Positions 15,517 to 23,749 of a stretch of 41,443 bases of DNA are shown here, one piece after another (the stretch's first letter is position 1; each line of letters begins with the position of its first letter). The notes below the pieces were generated by a model, which was not told where the DNA came from, searched no databases, and saw only the letters and a program-made list of their open reading frames with translations. The DNA is from CADCTB01 sp964479465. Its GTDB lineage: Bacteria > Actinomycetota > Acidimicrobiia > Acidimicrobiales > AC-14. A program made the translations under genes and the position numbers. The stretch is from contig CAYZMG010000036.1 in assembly GCA_964479465.1 (NCBI GenBank), positions 1 to 41,443 of the forward strand, in the 5' to 3' direction.

Positions 15517-16932
15517 AACAATATTCCGGTTCACCCGGAACAGGTTGCCAGGGTCGACGTCGGCCTTGACCCGCCGGAGCCGCTCGAAGTTGGCGCCGTA
15601 CGCGGCGGCGGTGCGGTCGGTGTCGTCGTCGGCCACCTGGAAGTTGACGTAGTTGCCGGTGGAGAAACCCCGGATCGTCTCCCACGACTCGCGCACCCAG
15701 GCCACGTGTTCGGGGCCACGCGGGTCGGCCGCAGGCCAGGCGCCGGCGAAACCGGTCACGTAGGCGGCCCGGCGGTTGCCCATCGCGCCGTCGTCGTCGG
15801 CCCGTTCATTGAGGGCGCCGGCCAGGTGGAAGACCATCGACTGCGACATGGGCGACGTCACCCTCAGCGCCGCGGCGCGGAAGGTGTCCTGGTACTCGTC
15901 GGACAGCTCGGGGACGAACTCGGTCTTCCAGTAGTAGTGGGCGCCCTTGGGCTGGGTGGCGTCGAGCATGGACTGCTGCGCCACGTAGGGCTTCTCGGTG
16001 ATGAGGTCGACGATCGGCTCCCCCAGGGCGTGGATCGGCGCCAGGGCGGTGGCGGCGTCGGCGCCCGAGTAGCAGACGACCATGCCGACGATCGGCTTGC
16101 CGTGCCATTCCTCGGGCACGAACGGCGCCGGCGGCGCCAGCCGGATGGTGAGGACGGCGGTGAGCTCGCGGGGCGCCGACTCGGTCAGCTGCCGGTAGGC
16201 GGCTTGCACCTCCTCGGCCCGGGCCCCGTCCCACAGGATGAGCCCGCCCGTAACCTGGGGGCCGACCTCGTACAGCCGGAAGGTGAACCGGGTGACCACG
16301 CCGAAGTTGCCGCCTCCGCCTCGCAGGGCCCAGAACAGCTCGGCGTTCTCGGTGGCGTTCGCAGTACGGATCTGCCCGTCGGCGGTGACGATCTCGACCT
16401 CGTCGAGGTTGTCGACCGTCCAGCCGAAGCGGCGGGTCAGGTAGCCGAACCCGCCGCCGAGGGTCAGGCCGGCGACGCCGGTCAGCGAGACGAAGCCGAG
16501 GACCGCGGCCAGGCCGTGCTCCTGGGTGGCGGCGTCGACGTCGGCGATGAGGCAGCCGGCGCCGGCGTGGGCCCGCCGGCCGGCGACGTCGACGTTGACG
16601 TTTCGCATGGGGGACATGTCGAGGGTCAGGCCGTCGGCGGCCATCGACGTGCCGGCGATGTTGTGGCCGCCGCCCTTGATGCTCAGCAACAGCTCTCGCT
16701 CGGCGGCGAACCGCACTGCCTCGACCACGCCGGCCGCCGAGCTGGGCTGGAGGATGGCGGCCGGCACTTTGGCCGCCATGGCGTTCCAGATGAGGACGGC
16801 GTCGTCCCAGCCCGGGTCGTCCGGCCGCAGCAGTGGGCTTCCCATCCGGGCGGCCAGCGCCCGGAGGTCTTCCTCCGAAACGGTCACCCGGCCCCCGTCG
16901 AGGCCGGCGAAATCAACAGTGCCAGTGCTCAT
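15502..16932 (-). CDS. FAD-binding oxidoreductase (berberine bridge-like)
   Basis: A 476-residue cytoplasmic flavoenzyme of the FAD_binding_4 plus BBE type. The PP-loop KGGGHNIAG holds the His expected to bind FAD covalently. The second covalent site of bicovalent relatives would be a Cys ahead of the glycine run; here it reads LTGVAGLTLGGGFGYLTRRF, so only His attachment is expected. The closing BBE motif is YVNFQVADD then GANFERLRRVKADVDPGNLF. Members oxidise alcohols, sugars or alkaloid-like substrates. The start at 16932 gives MSTGTVDFAGLDG; an in-frame GTG/ATG farther upstream would run into the hairpin repeat. Confidence 0.9.
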   Translation of the reverse strand: MSTGTVDFAGLDGGRVTVSEEDLRALAARMGSPLLRPDDPGWDDAVLIWNAMAAKVPAAILQPSSAAGVVEAVRFAAERELLLSIKGGGHNIAGTSMAADGLTLDMSPMRNVNVDVAGRRAHAGAGCLIADVDAATQEHGLAAVLGFVSLTGVAGLTLGGGFGYLTRRFGWTVDNLDEVEIVTADGQIRTANATENAELFWALRGGGGNFGVVTRFTFRLYEVGPQVTGGLILWDGARAEEVQAAYRQLTESAPRELTAVLTIRLAPPAPFVPEEWHGKPIVGMVVCYSGADAATALAPIHALGEPIVDLITEKPYVAQQSMLDATQPKGAHYYWKTEFVPELSDEYQDTFRAAALRVTSPMSQSMVFHLAGALNERADDDGAMGNRRAAYVTGFAGAWPAADPRGPEHVAWVRESWETIRGFSTGNYVNFQVADDDTDRTAAAYGANFERLRRVKADVDPGNLFRVNRNIVQPIG

Positions 16933-16993
16933 GATCCACCCCCGCCGGCACTGTACTGACCGTTCGACGCTCCGCCTAGCCCCACCCGGTTCT

Positions 16994-17032
16994 GGCTGCA
17001 TTTACCCGCGCATATCGCGGGTAGATGCAGCC
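16994..17032. repeat. Dispersed hairpin repeat, copy 1 (likely terminator)
   Basis: GGCTGCATTTACCCGCG (16994-17010), 5-nt loop, CGCGGGTAGATGCAGCC (17016-17032): 16 of 17 pairs are Watson-Crick and the other a G-T. It begins about 20 nt past the stop of the reverse-strand gene at 17053. A related element lies at 30852-30888, at the same distance from another reverse-strand stop, and both share the flank CCGGTTCGG. It is either a family of terminators or a REP-like element used as one. Confidence 0.75.
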
Positions 17033-17052
17033 GGTTCGGAGAGGCCGACGGG

Positions 17053-19722
17053 TCAGTGGCCGGTCGGCGCCCCCTTGCGCGGCGCCGGCTCCCTCGGGGC
17101 CGGCTCCGCGGCGCCCGCCCGCTTCTTTCTGGCCGCCCGGTCGAGCAGCACGATGCCGGCGACGGCGAAGGCGGCGAAGACGGCGATCAATGCCCATGGG
17201 ACGGTGCTGGGCGATGTGCTCTCGACGATCACCAACTGGTCGACCTGGTCGGCCAGGCCCAGGGCGTTGATCTGCTCCTCGGCCGCCTCGCTGCTCCCGC
17301 CGGGGGTGAGGAGAAGGAACCCGCCGCTACGAGCGACCGCAGCAGCGGCGACGGCTGCGTCGACACCGCGGGACTCGTCGGCGACATAGGCCACGTTCAC
17401 CGGCAGTCCCCGGGCTTGGATCTCCTTGACCACCGCTGCGGTGGTGGCCGCCGTGTCCGCCCCGCCCAGGCGCTTGGCGCCCGGCAGGCGGGTAAGGGCG
17501 CTGTCGGCGACGGCATCCGGGCCGCCGATCACCCAGGTGTTCTGGATGCTCATGCTGGTGAACGCCTCCGCGGTGGGCGCCGGCACCCCGTCACGGTCGA
17601 CGAACAGGACGGGCAGGCGCAGGCCGGCGGCGAAGGCCAGGCCGGCGGCCGACTCCTTGCTGTCCGGGTTCACGGCCACCGCGGCGTTGAACGCCGGCAC
17701 GGCCCGGGTCTTCTCGTCGGGGGAGCGCACGTCCATGGCCCCGGCCACCGCCCGGCCGATCTCCGCCGGCGTGGCGCCGGTGAGGCGGATGACCTTGGCC
17801 TTGTCGGCCGTGGCGGTGGGGACGGTGGTGGTCGTCACCGGCGCGCCGGCGGCCGTGGTCGGCGGCGACGCCGGCACGGTGGTGGAGGGCAGCGGTGCGA
17901 GCTGGGTGATCACCCCGGCCCGGGTGATCTCGTCCACCAACGCCTGCGGCACCCGCGACTCGTCGCCGATCACGTAGAGGCCGGTGGAACCGAGCCGCCC
18001 GATCTCTGCCTTCTGCTCCTTCGTCAGCGACTTCCCGTCGACCACGAACAGGGGGGCGTGGTTGACCCGTGCCAGAACGGCGCCGGCCCACGCGCCGGCC
18101 ACGTCGTCCTTGTGGACGACGACCAGCTTCGAGGTGAAGGCAGCCCCGATGCGCTCGGATCCCCCGGGATAGGCCGTCTGCGCCACGGCCACCGACAGGT
18201 TGGCGGGGCTGGCCTTGGGCAGGTCGGTGATGAGCGGCGGGCCCGGCTCGCCCAGGCGCAGCGTCGCCAGCACGACGTCGTTGGTGCCGCTGTCGACGTT
18301 GCCGAAGCGGGGGTCGCCCCACGCGAACAGGACGGAGTCGTTGCCGAGGGGCACCGAATCCGGGCCCCACCAGGTGTAGGTGCCGTTGCGCCCCAGCGTG
18401 CCGTCGTCGAGGCCGATCGAGCGGTCAGAGATGCGCCGGTTGCCCGAGAACGTCGCCCCGCCGTCGGAGGAGGACGCGTAGTAGATGTCGCCCTGGCCCG
18501 CGGGCCGGGGGATGATCGGGCTGGGGAGGTTCGTCCTGGTGTCGAACCACACCACGTCGACCCGGCCGTTGGGCGCCACGGAGATGTCCGGGGCCAGCTG
18601 GCGAAGCCCGTTGCGCATGGGGTCGTCGTTGACGCGCACCGGCCGCGACCAGGTGACGCCGGTGTCCAGGGAGCGCTGGACGAGGACGTCGAGGTCGCCG
18701 AAGTCGAACCCGAGGTACGTCACGTACAAGGTGCCGAATGGTCCGGCGTTGGGGTCGACCGCCATCTTGGGGAAGCCGGCGTTGCCCGTGGGCGCCGGGA
18801 TGCCGGCGGGCGCCGGCGTGGCGTCGTTGATCGGCGTGCGGGCCCAGGTGACCCCGCCGTCGCTGGACCTGGCGACGACGATGGGGTGGGGTGCGTTGGC
18901 GGGGTCGTCCCGGTTGCGCCAGGCGATGTAGACGGAGCCGTCGGGCCCGACCACGGGCGGGGTGATCTCCCGCACCTTCTCCTCCGGCGCCTGGGCCTCG
19001 ACCGGGGCCGACCAGGTACGGCCACCGTCCTCGGAGCTGGCCACCACGGCGCGGCGGTCGCCGGCGCCGCCCTGGGCGCCCATGTTCAGCGGGTTCACCA
19101 CGTACCAGCCGACCACGTAGAGCTTGTCGCCCTGAGGGCGGGGCTGGACGGCGATCCCAGGGCGGATGATGAACGGCCGGGACTCCCGGGCGCCCTGGAT
19201 GGCGACGACGGCCTGCTCGAACGTGCGCCCGCCGTCGGTCGAGCGGTTGACGAGTACGGAGTCGCCCTCGCCTTGGGCGGTGCCGGTCTCGGGCCGCTGC
19301 TTGGGGCCCCGGTGGGACGCGAACGTGGTGTAGACGTTCTGGCCCGTGCCCCACACCACGCTCTTGTTGAAGTGGGCGTAACCGCCGGAGTCGTAGGTGA
19401 CGCACGGCGGCTGGGCGAAGTCGGACGGCACGGTGAGGTGGCCCTCCGCCTCCCACGTGCGCCCACCGTCGAAGCTGGTGGCGAAGTCGCACTGGCCGGT
19501 GAGGAACTCCTCGGTGATCATCACCACGTGGCGGGGATCCGCCGGGTTCACGGCGAACCCGGGGATGTCGCGGCCCCGCACCGGGTCACGGTTCTCGCTC
19601 TGGAACCTGGTGTTCTCAGTGACCCTGCCGGCCGGTACCTCGCCCTGGGCGGGGGCGCCGGCCACTGCGAGCAGGATGCTCATCCCGACGCCGATGGACG
19701 CCGCTCGTACGCGCTTGCTCAT
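17053..19722 (-). CDS. Secreted Asp-box (sialidase-fold) protein with cell-wall-binding repeats
   Basis: An 889-residue surface protein. An N-terminal signal peptide (about 1-28, ending AGAPAQG) is followed by a beta-propeller with at least six Asp-box turns: SFDGGRTW, STDGGRTF, SEDGGRTW, SSDGGVTW, SLDTGVTW and SSDGGATF. Residues about 495-850 resemble putative cell-wall-binding repeat 2 (CWB2) modules, with LYVIGDESRVP, TWVIGGPDAVADSALTRLPG and RLGGADTAATTAAVV, separated by a Pro/Thr linker. One C-terminal transmembrane segment (VPWALIAVFAAFAVAGIVLL) and a basic tail anchor it. Asp boxes mark the fold, not sialidase activity; catalytic Arg triad residues could not be assigned. It probably binds or cuts glycans at the cell surface. 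Confidence 0.78.
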   Translation of the reverse strand: MSKRVRAASIGVGMSILLAVAGAPAQGEVPAGRVTENTRFQSENRDPVRGRDIPGFAVNPADPRHVVMITEEFLTGQCDFATSFDGGRTWEAEGHLTVPSDFAQPPCVTYDSGGYAHFNKSVVWGTGQNVYTTFASHRGPKQRPETGTAQGEGDSVLVNRSTDGGRTFEQAVVAIQGARESRPFIIRPGIAVQPRPQGDKLYVVGWYVVNPLNMGAQGGAGDRRAVVASSEDGGRTWSAPVEAQAPEEKVREITPPVVGPDGSVYIAWRNRDDPANAPHPIVVARSSDGGVTWARTPINDATPAPAGIPAPTGNAGFPKMAVDPNAGPFGTLYVTYLGFDFGDLDVLVQRSLDTGVTWSRPVRVNDDPMRNGLRQLAPDISVAPNGRVDVVWFDTRTNLPSPIIPRPAGQGDIYYASSSDGGATFSGNRRISDRSIGLDDGTLGRNGTYTWWGPDSVPLGNDSVLFAWGDPRFGNVDSGTNDVVLATLRLGEPGPPLITDLPKASPANLSVAVAQTAYPGGSERIGAAFTSKLVVVHKDDVAGAWAGAVLARVNHAPLFVVDGKSLTKEQKAEIGRLGSTGLYVIGDESRVPQALVDEITRAGVITQLAPLPSTTVPASPPTTAAGAPVTTTTVPTATADKAKVIRLTGATPAEIGRAVAGAMDVRSPDEKTRAVPAFNAAVAVNPDSKESAAGLAFAAGLRLPVLFVDRDGVPAPTAEAFTSMSIQNTWVIGGPDAVADSALTRLPGAKRLGGADTAATTAAVVKEIQARGLPVNVAYVADESRGVDAAVAAAAVARSGGFLLLTPGGSSEAAEEQINALGLADQVDQLVIVESTSPSTVPWALIAVFAAFAVAGIVLLDRAARKKRAGAAEPAPREPAPRKGAPTGH

Positions 19723-19796
19723 GTTGATCCCCCACGAAGTCCGCTGACTACTGCCTAGCGCGACGGGGGCGACATTTCACTAGATGTGATGTGCTT

Positions 19797-20324
19797 CTAG
19801 CGCCGGCTGGGCGTGGCCTCCTGGCGCTGGACCGCCTCGACGAAGGCGGGGTGGACGCCGGTGAGCGTGACCCACCGGCGGCTGACGTCGATGGTCACCC
19901 CGATGCTCTGGCGCCACACCGCCAGGTGCAGGGCGCCGGCTGCGATCAGGAAGGCGCCACCCCACGCCAGCCACAGGAGTGGGAACATGCCCACGCCGAA
20001 CAGGCCCAGGAGCGGCACGAAGACGCCGGCGCCGAAGGCGATCAGTCGCCATCGTTGGAGCTGCCGCTCCTGGCTGTACGACGCCTCCGTCTCGGGGATC
20101 CGCACGGTCAGGTACTCCTGCGCCGGCGCCAGCAACACCACGACAAGCATGGCCAACCAGCCCGGCGGCCCGAAGAACACCAGCAGCCACGCCAGGGGCC
20201 ACACGCCGCTGCCCACCGGCTGGCGCCGGCGGATCACCAGGTCCGTCGGCTCACCGGTCTTGGCACACACCAGGGGGAGATCGCCCCGGATCGCGTCGTC
20301 CACGAACACGCTCACCGCCGCCAT
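19797..20324 (-). CDS. Membrane protein of unknown function
   Basis: A 175-residue protein read from ATG 20324; longer reading would run into ridA. The N terminus VFVDDAIRGDLPLVCAKTGE has the form seen in small actinobacterial proteins that start with a soluble treble-clef-like stretch, but only one Cys is present. Two hydrophobic hairpins follow: LAWLLVFFGPPGWLAMLVVV and a long stretch from FGAGVFVPLLGLFG to LIAAGALHLAVW. The C terminus is soluble (VTIDVSRRWVTLTGVHPAFV). I do not recognise the family. It lies 16 bp after ridA in the same direction and may share its operon. Confidence 0.7.
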   Translation of the reverse strand: MAAVSVFVDDAIRGDLPLVCAKTGEPTDLVIRRRQPVGSGVWPLAWLLVFFGPPGWLAMLVVVLLAPAQEYLTVRIPETEASYSQERQLQRWRLIAFGAGVFVPLLGLFGVGMFPLLWLAWGGAFLIAAGALHLAVWRQSIGVTIDVSRRWVTLTGVHPAFVEAVQRQEATPSRR

Positions 20325-20340
20325 AGGCGGCAGCGTACCG

Positions 20341-20691
20341 CTACTGGGGCAGGTACGCCCAGGCCTCGATCTCGACCTTGGCGCTGAGGGGCAGGCCGGC
20401 GACGGCAACTGCGGCCCGGGCCGGGCGGTGGTCGCCGAAACCCTCCATGTAGGCGTCATTCATGGGCCCGTAGTCCGACATATGGGTCAGGAAGACGGTG
20501 GTCTTGACCACCGACGCCAGCGATGCACCTTCGGCCTCGAGCAGGGCGGCCATGTTGGCCAGGGCTTGGCGCACCTCGGCGGCGACGCCACCGTGCACGA
20601 GGGAGCCGTCGGCCATGCCCAGTTGCCCGGACACGGCCAACCAGTCGCCGGCCCGGACGACCGGGGTGTAGGGCCCGAGGGGCGTGCTCAG
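20341..20691 (-). CDS. RidA-family enamine/imine deaminase
   Basis: About 116 residues. RidA proteins hydrolyse reactive 2-aminoacrylate formed by PLP enzymes. The family pattern is clear: LGPYTPVVRAGDWLAVSGQL at the start, EVRQALANMAALLEAEG, VVKTTVFLTHMSDYGPMNDAY, and the trimer-site end PARAAVAVAGLPLSAKVEIE with the conserved Arg. No ATG, GTG or TTG lies in frame near the expected start; the best candidate is a CTG at 20691, only 7 nt after the erpA stop, implying coupled translation. An alternative is a much longer start inside erpA, which gives non-family sequence. Confidence 0.8.
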   Translation of the reverse strand: MSTPLGPYTPVVRAGDWLAVSGQLGMADGSLVHGGVAAEVRQALANMAALLEAEGASLASVVKTTVFLTHMSDYGPMNDAYMEGFGDHRPARAAVAVAGLPLSAKVEIEAWAYLPQ

Positions 20692-20698
20692 GGCCGGT

Positions 20699-21019
20699 TT
20701 AGCTGAAGCTCGAACCGCAGCCGCAGCTGCGGGTGGCGTTGGGGTTGTTGATCGCGAACCCGGCGCCCTGGAGCCCGTCCTTGTAGTCGAGCGACGCGCC
20801 CTTGAGCAGCGGGGCGCTGGCCGCGTCGACCACGACCCGCACGCCACCGTCATCCGCGACGGTGTCGTCAGGGGTGAAGTCCTTGTCGAAGTACATCTCG
20901 TAGCTGTAGCCCGAGCAGCCGCCGGGCCGTACAGCCACGCGGAGGGCCAGTTCCTCGTCGCCCTCGGCCTGGATGAGCTCCTTGACCTTCAGGGATGCAG
21001 CGCCCGACAGAGTGAGCAT
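20699..21019 (-). CDS. A-type iron-sulfur cluster carrier (ErpA/HesB family)
   Basis: A 106-residue carrier that takes [Fe-S] clusters from scaffold proteins to apo-enzymes. The three cluster-binding cysteines are in place: PGGCSGYSYEM and the C-terminal SCGCGSSF. Length matches the family. The ATG at 21019 begins MLTLSGAASLKVKELIQ. It is directly upstream of ridA and downstream of an Fe-S-type regulator, which itself faces mrp, so the four genes form an iron-sulfur neighbourhood. Confidence 0.93.
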   Translation of the reverse strand: MLTLSGAASLKVKELIQAEGDEELALRVAVRPGGCSGYSYEMYFDKDFTPDDTVADDGGVRVVVDAASAPLLKGASLDYKDGLQGAGFAINNPNATRSCGCGSSFS

Positions 21020-21058
21020 GGTTTCAGTCCTCCTACAGAACTTCTTCTGGATACCAGA

Positions 21059-21742
21059 CTACCTGATGGAAAGCTCAACCTGGCAGGGATCGCGGTCGGC
21101 GAGCGTTCGGAATCGATCAACGCCTGCCCCGCCGAATGATTCCACGAACCCCTCGACCAGGCCCCGGTGCAGGTGGCAGACGACTTCGGGATGGGCGGCG
21201 GCCAGCTCGGCGTAGGGGCAGTGGGTGAAGGCGATCGTGGCCACCTTGTCATCGGAGACCACCGCGGGGTCGAACCCCAGCTCGGCCAGCATGGCGGTCA
21301 CCGCACCGACGCAGCCGGCCCGGGGGCGGCTGCCGGTGTATGCCTCGGCGAGTGCCCGGCCCTGGTCGGCGCCGGCGCCGGCGCTCAGATCGGTGCCGGC
21401 GCCGGCGGCGGCCGCCACCTCGTTGAGCATGCGGGCCAGTACGGGGAAGGCCGGCGGCTCCAGGCCGAGGGAGGGGGCGTCGGGGGCGAGGGCGTAGCGG
21501 TTCTGGGGGCGCCCGACCGAGCCCCGGTTGTCGGTGTGGACGGCGAGCAGCCCGACCTCCCGCATGCGCTCGAGGTGGGGGCGCACGGTGTTGGCGTGCA
21601 GGTCCAGCGTCTCGGCCACCTCGGCGGTGGAGCGGGGGGCGCGGGCCCGGGCCAGCTCCAGGTAGATGGCGTAGCGGGTGTTGTCGCCGAGTGCCTTGAG
21701 CACGTCGAGACGACCCGTCGCCGTTGATGAGGATTGCTCCAC
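21059..21742 (-). CDS. SufR-like iron-sulfur-sensing transcriptional regulator
   Basis: A 227-residue protein starting at GTG 21742. Residues about 12-66 are an ArsR-like winged helix (VLKALGDNTRYAIYLELARA, then STAEVAETLDLHANTVRPHL). The C-terminal part has cysteines 144, 175, 189 and 220 in the contexts RAGCVG, THCPYAEL, VVCHLH and DPCQVEL; the C-x13-C spacing and the CPY...VVCHLH wording are those of SufR/COG2345 proteins that bind an Fe-S cluster. It faces mrp across 39 bp with one palindrome between, and erpA follows in the same direction. It probably represses both sides when clusters are sufficient. Confidence 0.78.
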   Translation of the reverse strand: MEQSSSTATGRLDVLKALGDNTRYAIYLELARARAPRSTAEVAETLDLHANTVRPHLERMREVGLLAVHTDNRGSVGRPQNRYALAPDAPSLGLEPPAFPVLARMLNEVAAAAGAGTDLSAGAGADQGRALAEAYTGSRPRAGCVGAVTAMLAELGFDPAVVSDDKVATIAFTHCPYAELAAAHPEVVCHLHRGLVEGFVESFGGAGVDRFRTLADRDPCQVELSIR

Positions 21743-21752
21743 GCATTCGATA

Positions 21753-21772
21753 TTACCGGCGAAGCCCGGTAA
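21753..21772. promoter_or_regulatory. Operator between the SufR-like gene and mrp
   Basis: TTACCGG (21753-21759), 6-bp spacer, CCGGTAA (21766-21772) is a perfect 7-bp inverted repeat. It lies 10-11 bp from both start codons, in the only space between the two divergent genes, so a bound regulator would block both directions. Binding by the SufR-like protein is inferred. Confidence 0.65.
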
Positions 21773-21781
21773 AATCCACCT

Positions 21782-22948
21782 GTGATCACTCTGCCGAGCC
21801 AGGATGACGTCCTCGCCACCCTCCGCGGGGTGGTCGACCCCGAGCTGGGCGCCGACATCGTCGAGCTCGGGATGGTCAACGGCGTGGCGGTCAACGACGA
21901 CGGCTGGGTCGAGGTCACGGTCGCCCTGACGATCTCCGGATGCCCGCTGCGGGTGCAGATCCGTGACGACGTGGTGTCCAAGGTGAGCGGCCTGCCCGGC
22001 GTCAGCGGGGTCAAGGTCCACTTCGGGGAGATGAACCAGGAGCAGCGCAGCGCGGTGATGCAGCGGGCCCGGAAGTCGGCTGCCAACCGGGCGCCGGCCA
22101 CCGAAGTGCCCCTGACCGCCCGGGTTCTGGCCGTCGCCAGCGGCAAGGGCGGGGTGGGCAAGAGCTCGGTCACCGTGAACTTGGCGTCCGCCCTGGCGGC
22201 ACGCGGCTTCTCGGTCGGCGTGCTCGATGCCGACATCTGGGGCTTCAGCGTCCCCCGGATGCTGGGGATCACCGTGCGGCTGGGCGCCGGCGCCAAGGGC
22301 CTGATCCGGCCCCATGAGATCGAGGTGGGCTCGGGCAAGCTGAAGGTCGTCAGCATGGGTATGGTCGTCGACGACGAGGACAAGGCCATCATGTGGCGGG
22401 GCCTCATGCTGGCCAAGGCGCTGGAGGAGTTCCTGGTCAAGGTGGCCTGGGGCGACCTCGACTACCTGCTGCTCGACATGCCTCCCGGCACCGGCGACGT
22501 GCAGATGGCCCTCGGCCGCATCCTGCCCCGGGCCGAGGTGCTGGTCGTCACCACGCCGGCCCTGGCCGCCCAGAAGGTGGCGGTGCGGGTGGCCGACATG
22601 GCCCGCCGCTCCTACCTGAAGGTGCTCGGCGTGATCGAGAACATGAGCACCTTCACCTGCGACCACGGCGAGTCCTACGCCCTGTTCGGCTCCGGTGGGG
22701 GCCAGACCCTGGCCACCGACCTCGGCGTGCCCCTCATCGCCCAGGTGCCGCTGGAGCCCGAGGTCAGCGCGGCCAACGACGCCGGCCGCCCGCTGTCGGT
22801 CGCCGCCCCCACCAGCGCCGCCGGCTCCGCCTTCGCCGCCGCCGCCGACCGCATCGCGGACGAGCTCCTGGCCCCGGTCGACATGGCCGGCTGCACCGCC
22901 CGGATGCTGGCGACGGTGGAAGCGGCCCTCGGCCCGGTCGGCTCCTAG
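21782..22948 (+). CDS. mrp: Mrp/ApbC-type iron-sulfur cluster carrier ATPase
   Basis: A 388-residue P-loop protein. Residues about 5-85 are a MIP18/DUF59 domain (VLATLRGVVDPELGADIVEL); the ATPase follows with the deviant Walker A SGKGGVGKSSVTVNLA, GVLDADIWGFSVPRML, and LLLDMPPGTGDVQ. Mrp proteins deliver Fe-S clusters. The usual CxxC cluster-bridging pair after ENMS is reduced to one Cys here (STFTCDHGES), as in some actinobacterial forms. The GTG at 21782 is 10 nt from the operator. Divergence from the SufR-like regulator supports an Fe-S role. Confidence 0.9.
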   Translation: MITLPSQDDVLATLRGVVDPELGADIVELGMVNGVAVNDDGWVEVTVALTISGCPLRVQIRDDVVSKVSGLPGVSGVKVHFGEMNQEQRSAVMQRARKSAANRAPATEVPLTARVLAVASGKGGVGKSSVTVNLASALAARGFSVGVLDADIWGFSVPRMLGITVRLGAGAKGLIRPHEIEVGSGKLKVVSMGMVVDDEDKAIMWRGLMLAKALEEFLVKVAWGDLDYLLLDMPPGTGDVQMALGRILPRAEVLVVTTPALAAQKVAVRVADMARRSYLKVLGVIENMSTFTCDHGESYALFGSGGGQTLATDLGVPLIAQVPLEPEVSAANDAGRPLSVAAPTSAAGSAFAAAADRIADELLAPVDMAGCTARMLATVEAALGPVGS

Positions 22949-22954
22949 ACGGAT

Positions 22955-23749
22955 CTAGGCGGCGCGGGGGTGCCAGGCGCCGTCGGCGCCGGCGGCCCGC
23001 CCCTCGGCGACCAGCTTGAGCAGGTGGGCGTGCACGGTGTGGCCGGCGGCATCTCGCAGCGCCGGCGCCAGGTCGACGTAGACCGCGTCCACCAACTGGT
23101 CGACGGTGGCGGCGCCGGCCTCCAGGGCGGTGACGATCTGCGCCTCCCGCTCGAGGCGGTGCGACAGGTACCCGGCCAGGCGGGCGGCGGGGTCCTCGAT
23201 CAGGTGGCCGTGGCCCGGGGCAATGCGGCGTAACCGGAGCCGGCGGCTGCTCAGGCGCTCGAGGGAGGCCAGGTAGGCGGACATGTCGCCGGCGGGTGGG
23301 GCGATGACGACCGTCGACCCGTCGATCACCGTGTCGCCGGAGAAGAGCATGCGCTCTTCCTCGAGCAGGTAGCAGAGGTGGTCGGGGCTGTGGCCCGGCG
23401 TGTGCAGGGCCTCCAGCCGGAACTCGGTGGCCTCCAGCTCGAATCCCTCGTCGATCGTCCCGTAGGCCAGCACCTCGGCACCGGTGGCGGCGGCCAGGGC
23501 GGTGGCGCCGGCGGCGTGGTCGTCGTGGGAGTGGGTGACGGTGATCCACCGGATGCGGTCGCCGCCGCAGCCGACGATGGCATCGATGTGGCTGGCGATG
23601 TCGGGCCCGGGGTCGACGACCACGATCTCGTCCACACCGACGAGGTAGGTGTTGGAGCCGGCGCCGGTCATGGGGCCGGCGTTGGGGGCGACGATCCGCC
23701 GGACCAGTGGGCTGATGGCCGAGGCCACGCCTGGCGACAGGTCAGGCAT
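22955..23749 (-). CDS. Metallo-beta-lactamase-fold hydrolase (LACTB2-like)
   Basis: A 264-residue zinc hydrolase. Ligand motifs: THSHDDHAAG (HxHxDH), HTPGHSPDHLCY, FSGDTV and PGHGH. The C-terminal 80 residues form a winged-helix-like tail seen in LACTB2/GloB-type proteins. The ATG at 23749 overlaps the fxsA stop by 8 nt, so they are coupled. Related genes lie next to ridA in mycobacteria (as I recall, Rv3677c and Rv3678c). Substrate unknown; RNase or thioesterase activity are possibilities. Confidence 0.88.
   Translation of the reverse strand: MPDLSPGVASAISPLVRRIVAPNAGPMTGAGSNTYLVGVDEIVVVDPGPDIASHIDAIVGCGGDRIRWITVTHSHDDHAAGATALAAATGAEVLAYGTIDEGFELEATEFRLEALHTPGHSPDHLCYLLEEERMLFSGDTVIDGSTVVIAPPAGDMSAYLASLERLSSRRLRLRRIAPGHGHLIEDPAARLAGYLSHRLEREAQIVTALEAGAATVDQLVDAVYVDLAPALRDAAGHTVHAHLLKLVAEGRAAGADGAWHPRAA

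Noticed and set aside
15502..15520. Frameshifted extra gene at the ArsR operator
   Set aside because: The overlap is only the coding end of the flavoenzyme sharing DNA with the palindrome.
17053..19722. True exo-alpha-sialidase
   Set aside because: Asp boxes alone do not show sialidase activity; the catalytic Arg triad could not be assigned.
17056..19758. A 900-codon forward open frame opposite the Asp-box protein
   Set aside because: Composition is low-complexity Gly/Arg/Asp/His typical of antisense frames in GC-rich DNA; the reverse strand has clear domains.
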